From Tamarix chinensis (taxonomy: Eukaryota; Streptophyta; Magnoliopsida; Caryophyllales; Tamaricaceae): DNA of 64,000 nucleotides. The notes beneath the pieces were generated by a model. That model was given only the letters and a program-made list of their open reading frames with translations, had not been told where the DNA came from and did no database searches. Location: positions 25,802,617 through 25,866,616 of the forward strand of contig CM060174.1 of the NCBI GenBank assembly GCA_030549775.1, given 5' to 3'. Shown here piece after piece: positions 60,532-64,000 of this stretch (the first letter of the stretch is position 1; every line of letters starts with the position of its first letter). The translations under genes and the position numbers were made by a program.

Positions 60532-61610
60532 GTATCATATACTAACCCTATTTAATATACAAACATAGGAATATTTACTAACTATTAGATCTAAAAGAAG
60601 TAATGACTGTGATTAGAAGATACAAATTAGATATAAATAAATTAATGGCAAACTTGTAATTAACTAAACTTTATATAGATAAAATTAATACCCTCACATT
60701 CCCGATTTCCGAGCCTTATCCATCCCTTCTTACCTCTCTACCTCTCAGCCCTGACTCTCTTTTCCCTCTATGCCTCTCCGCCTCTTTCCAACTCCGAGTT
60801 GTCAAAGTTTTCATTTTGAATAATGAAAATATTTTTAAAATGACAATTAATACAAATTAGATGCAATACTATTATTATTATTATTCATAAAATAGAAATA
60901 TAAGGCTTTGCAAGTATTTCTACCTACCTAAGGGCGGTCCTTCCCCCAAACTTTTTAGTTTTCATGTCGACTTGTTCCACCACCCTCGTTAATCTTTCCA
61001 AATCCCTGGATTTGCTCATCCATCTGACAACAATTATCAATCCTTTAATTTCGTCATCCTCTCACTTCCATTCTAATTTTTTTCCCCTGATATGAATTTA
61101 TTGTATTTCATCCTTCCATTTCCCTAGACCAATGGTTTATTATTAATACCTTATTTGTCACGATGAATGGTAATTACGATTTTTCAGTATCTGAGGTGAT
61201 GCAGAATCTTTCTACCACACACAAGGCCATAGTCCTCCCTTGGTTGCATTCCATGTATCTCCCTCCTAGAAGGATCTGTCGACAATTAAAGGCATTTTCG
61301 GAATGAAGATTCAATGTAAAGACTAGCTAACCACATCTCTAATTATGTACCATAGGACCCGTCGGGAGGTATGGCTCTGTTCGTGAAAGATCATCCCATT
61401 TTCTTTCATGATGATCTTGAGTGCCGTGCTTCTTTCTTTTGGTCATTTTCTCTGTAGCACCACCCATCTGAGCTCCCTCTTCTAGCTTCGTACGTACCCG
61501 GTCATTAGGGCTGGATTTCTGCACTATTAGCTGACATATGTCCATGACGTCGAGGCATACGAAGAACTTTGAACACATAGGTACTTATATTGTTAATATG
61601 TGCTCTAATT
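60528..61610. other. Intergenic, no gene recognised
   Basis: 'actattagatctaaaagaag' near 60576 resembles 'cactgttagatctagaagat' at 60350, a probable dispersed repeat. A short minus-strand frame at 61339-61578 matches nothing I know. Confidence 0.45.
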
Positions 61611-62544
61611 TGTAACATATCCTGTGGGCTGTACTCTAATCTCTCAAAAATTTTAAAAGCCTATAATTTAATAAATTACTTTTATTAGGGATAATTTAAC
61701 TCTTAGACTTATTTAATTTAAGTACGTTGAGGATTTTGCCTTTTAAATTTATTTAACTTAATTATTTTGTGGGTTTTAAGTATACCAAATTAGATGTGAG
61801 TGTTTAATAAATTAAAATAAATAAATTGCTATTTTATCATACCCATTTTATTTAAATAAGGTTCAAACCAATATTTCTCTAAAAGCTACCTTTCTAAACT
61901 AATATAATAAGACATATTAAGATAAATTACTAAAATTTTAATTATCTACCAAAAATACTATAACTCACCCCATAAGTCATTTTCATTTTCTTCCTTAACT
62001 ATTTTCCTCAATCCCTTTTTCTCCCTTATTTTCCTTTTCTCTTTTTTTTTTCTCTCCCCCCCTCTCCTTTCTCCCTTTCTTTCCCCCATTTCCCCGACTA
62101 GGCCAGCCCATCGGCCCAGATTAGTTTTCTTCCCCCTCCCATCTCGCGTGCCAAGCCTGCCCAGCTCCTCTTGTCGCCCGAACCGCCCAGCCGATTCCCC
62201 TATCCCTTTTCTTTTCCTTCCCCTGGACCGACCGGTCCACCCTCTTTCCTTTTCCTTCGTCTTCCCCGCGCATCTGCGCTGTTCTGCACTGTCGAAGCCT
62301 GCAACCTCTGTGCCGACCACTTGCCTGCACGCCGCCTCCCCCCTTCCTGACCTTCCAGCCACCCTCCCCCGATAGGCTGACACCCCCAACACCACTACCA
62401 GGCCTGCTCCCGCCCCTTTCTCTTTTCCCGACCAACCAGCAGGTCTACCATGGCAGACCCACGTCGGCCTGCCACCGCTGGCCGGCGTGCCACCTGACCT
62501 GCCTCCCCCTGTCTCCTCTCTCGATACTCCCCCATTTTCAAGCC

Positions 62545-62552
62545 TATAAATA
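62545..62552 (+). promoter_or_regulatory. TATA box of the LTR-like unit
   Basis: TATAAATA within CCTATAAATACC, inside GC-rich sequence. This suggests transcription of this copy on the plus strand. Confidence 0.5.
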
Positions 62553-63592
62553 CCCCCCAAGGACCCAGCATCGGGCTTTTTCGAAACCATAGCCCAGAAA
62601 ATTGCCTTGCACCACCCTTACTTCAGACAACCACCCCGTCGCCTTCGCCCATCTCCGCCGCTCGATCCACCCCCAAAACTCTTTCTTGCATCACCCTCTA
62701 CTGACCTGGGCCTCCCTCACCCCTTGATTTTCTGTGCACGCGCCACCCCGGTCGTGCGAAGTGACCCTCCCGATCAACTCAGCTTCGAACCCCCACCGCC
62801 GTGCCGCCACTTCCAGCACCCCCTCTGTCTTCTAAAACCACCAAGGGAGCTTCCCTAACCTCCCTAAACCCTCTGTTTCCCCTGCCAACCTCTCCTTTTC
62901 CTTCCTCTCCCCTCCACCACTTCTCCACCTTCCTTCTCCCCCCATCACCGCCGCCGTCGCCGTCGCCGCTGCCGTGTGCCGTGCACCACCACCTGTGCCA
63001 CCAGCACCCTAGGTGGCCCTCTAAACTCCCCCAACCCTTAAATCCTTGCTGTTCAAGTGTTAATTATTTTTAGTATCCTTAGTATTATTATACTTATTAT
63101 CATCATCATCATTATTATTATTATTAATTAATACCATTTTTATTATTATGCTTTATTATCATTAATGTTATCATAATATCACCCCTTCCAACCCTAACCC
63201 CTATTATACTTAACTTAGAGTTAATATCATTATCTTTATTATTAACATTATTATTATTTTTGGTTATTAGTATTATTACTATTATTGTCATTACTATTAT
63301 TATTGTCATTATTAATTTCTCTATCGTAAATATGTTATTTTCTTACTAGGCCATCATCCCTCCAAAACCCCAGCTTTCATCTTACTTAACCATTAGTGTT
63401 GGTATTATTATTATTATTACTACTATCATTATGGTTATTACCACTATTAGTGTTATTACTACTTAATCCAACCTTATGTGGGTATTGTACTTATATAAAT
63501 ATTGTTTTGCTATACCTAACACCATTATTAGACTTAATCTTAAAAACGCTAGGGTTCTATTACTTGAAACATAAGTGTCACTATTAGTAGTC

Positions 63593-63668
<76 letters not shown>
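63593..63668. repeat. (ATT)n microsatellite
   Basis: About 25 units. Shorter ATT/ATC runs are scattered from 63070 to 63460. Confidence 0.96.
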
Positions 63669-64000
63669 CATTATTTTACTATGACTAGCGAACACTAGTA
63701 TTATAAGAATGAAACTAAAGGGTCTAATAATATAAGTGCAACGATAAGTATTGAAAATAAAGATATATCAATTAGTAATGCTTAGCATAATAATTTTAGA
63801 GTAAAAACCCTAGTTTTGTATAACACCCCTATTAAGGATAAGAACCCTAATCCTAAACTAGAATAAGGGTTGATAGTATTTATAAGGGAAACTAATGCTT
63901 AACATTTTTTCCCCTTTTCATAGGTGACCTCGATCCGAGCCCTAAAGAGCTAGAGGAGCATGCTCCAAGCCCGGTGCCTACCTAGGTAAGGACGAAGCTA

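Larger units (their letters stand above)
61611..64000 (+). mobile_element. Inverted, incomplete TGTAACACCC-family LTR
   Basis: Starts near 61611 (TGTAACATATCC). 'cctataatttaataaattacttttatt' at 61663 resembles the reverse complement of 40280-40315. It then shows a C/T-rich island (61970-63050) with GACCGACCGGTCC-like text matching the reverse complement of 39740-40010. It runs off the window, so the far end and TSD are unknown. The left boundary is uncertain by tens of bases. Confidence 0.5.

Noticed and set aside
61339..61578. Minus-strand 79-codon frame (MCSKFFVCLD...)
   Set aside because: No family recognised, no supporting context, and a length expected by chance.
61958..63073. Frames in the C-rich island (minus 210 codons, several on plus)
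   Set aside because: Same compositional effect in the inverted LTR member.

Overview
The window looks like nuclear DNA of a flowering plant. The evidence is nested LTR retrotransposons primed by initiator-tRNA-Met, a plant-type MULE remnant with an OTU domain, a Plant Mobile Domain remnant, a five-coding-exon class III ARM/U-box gene and an intact eukaryotic tRNA-Lys. The DNA is strongly AT-rich apart from a few GC-rich retroelement islands. I cannot name the species.

Layout. 1-5.8 kb: two badly decayed minus-strand Copia remnants. 5.9-18.6 kb: remains of an older element, apparently split by two later insertions that each keep an exact target-site duplication (TSD). These are a 3.26-kb LTR-like unit (9150-12410, TSD GTAAC) and a near full-length but dead Copia element (12606-17680, TSD GGTTG). 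19.4-24.2 kb: a minisatellite, a MULE/OTU pseudogene on + and a Plant Mobile Domain pseudogene on -, tail to tail. 24.4-29.0 kb: a Copia element on - (TSD ATGTC) with its integrase core deleted. 29-35 kb: AT-rich sequence with a palindromic 32-bp minisatellite, a small terminal-inverted-repeat element and a degenerate tandem repeat of about 126 bp. 35.1-40.3 kb: a 5.22-kb unit, best read as a solo LTR, with TSD AATAG and two internal minisatellites. 40.3-50.6 kb: gene-poor, with another member of the same LTR family. 50.7-59.2 kb: the gene island. 59.2-64 kb: long microsatellites and an inverted, incomplete member of the long-LTR family.

Genes. Only three loci look functional. The first is a PUB45-type U-box/armadillo E3 ubiquitin ligase (51637-56481, + strand, 779 residues once four introns are removed). 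The second is tRNA-Lys(CTT) at 57486-57558. The third is an intronless uncharacterised plant protein of 382 residues on the minus strand (57986-59134). They are independent transcription units. Nothing suggests a shared pathway.

The most unusual material is the long TGTAACACCC...GGGTATTACA LTR family with its internal 30-bp and about 62-bp arrays, and the separate 32-bp minisatellite whose units carry a palindromic core. All boundaries, TSDs and mismatch counts were read by eye.
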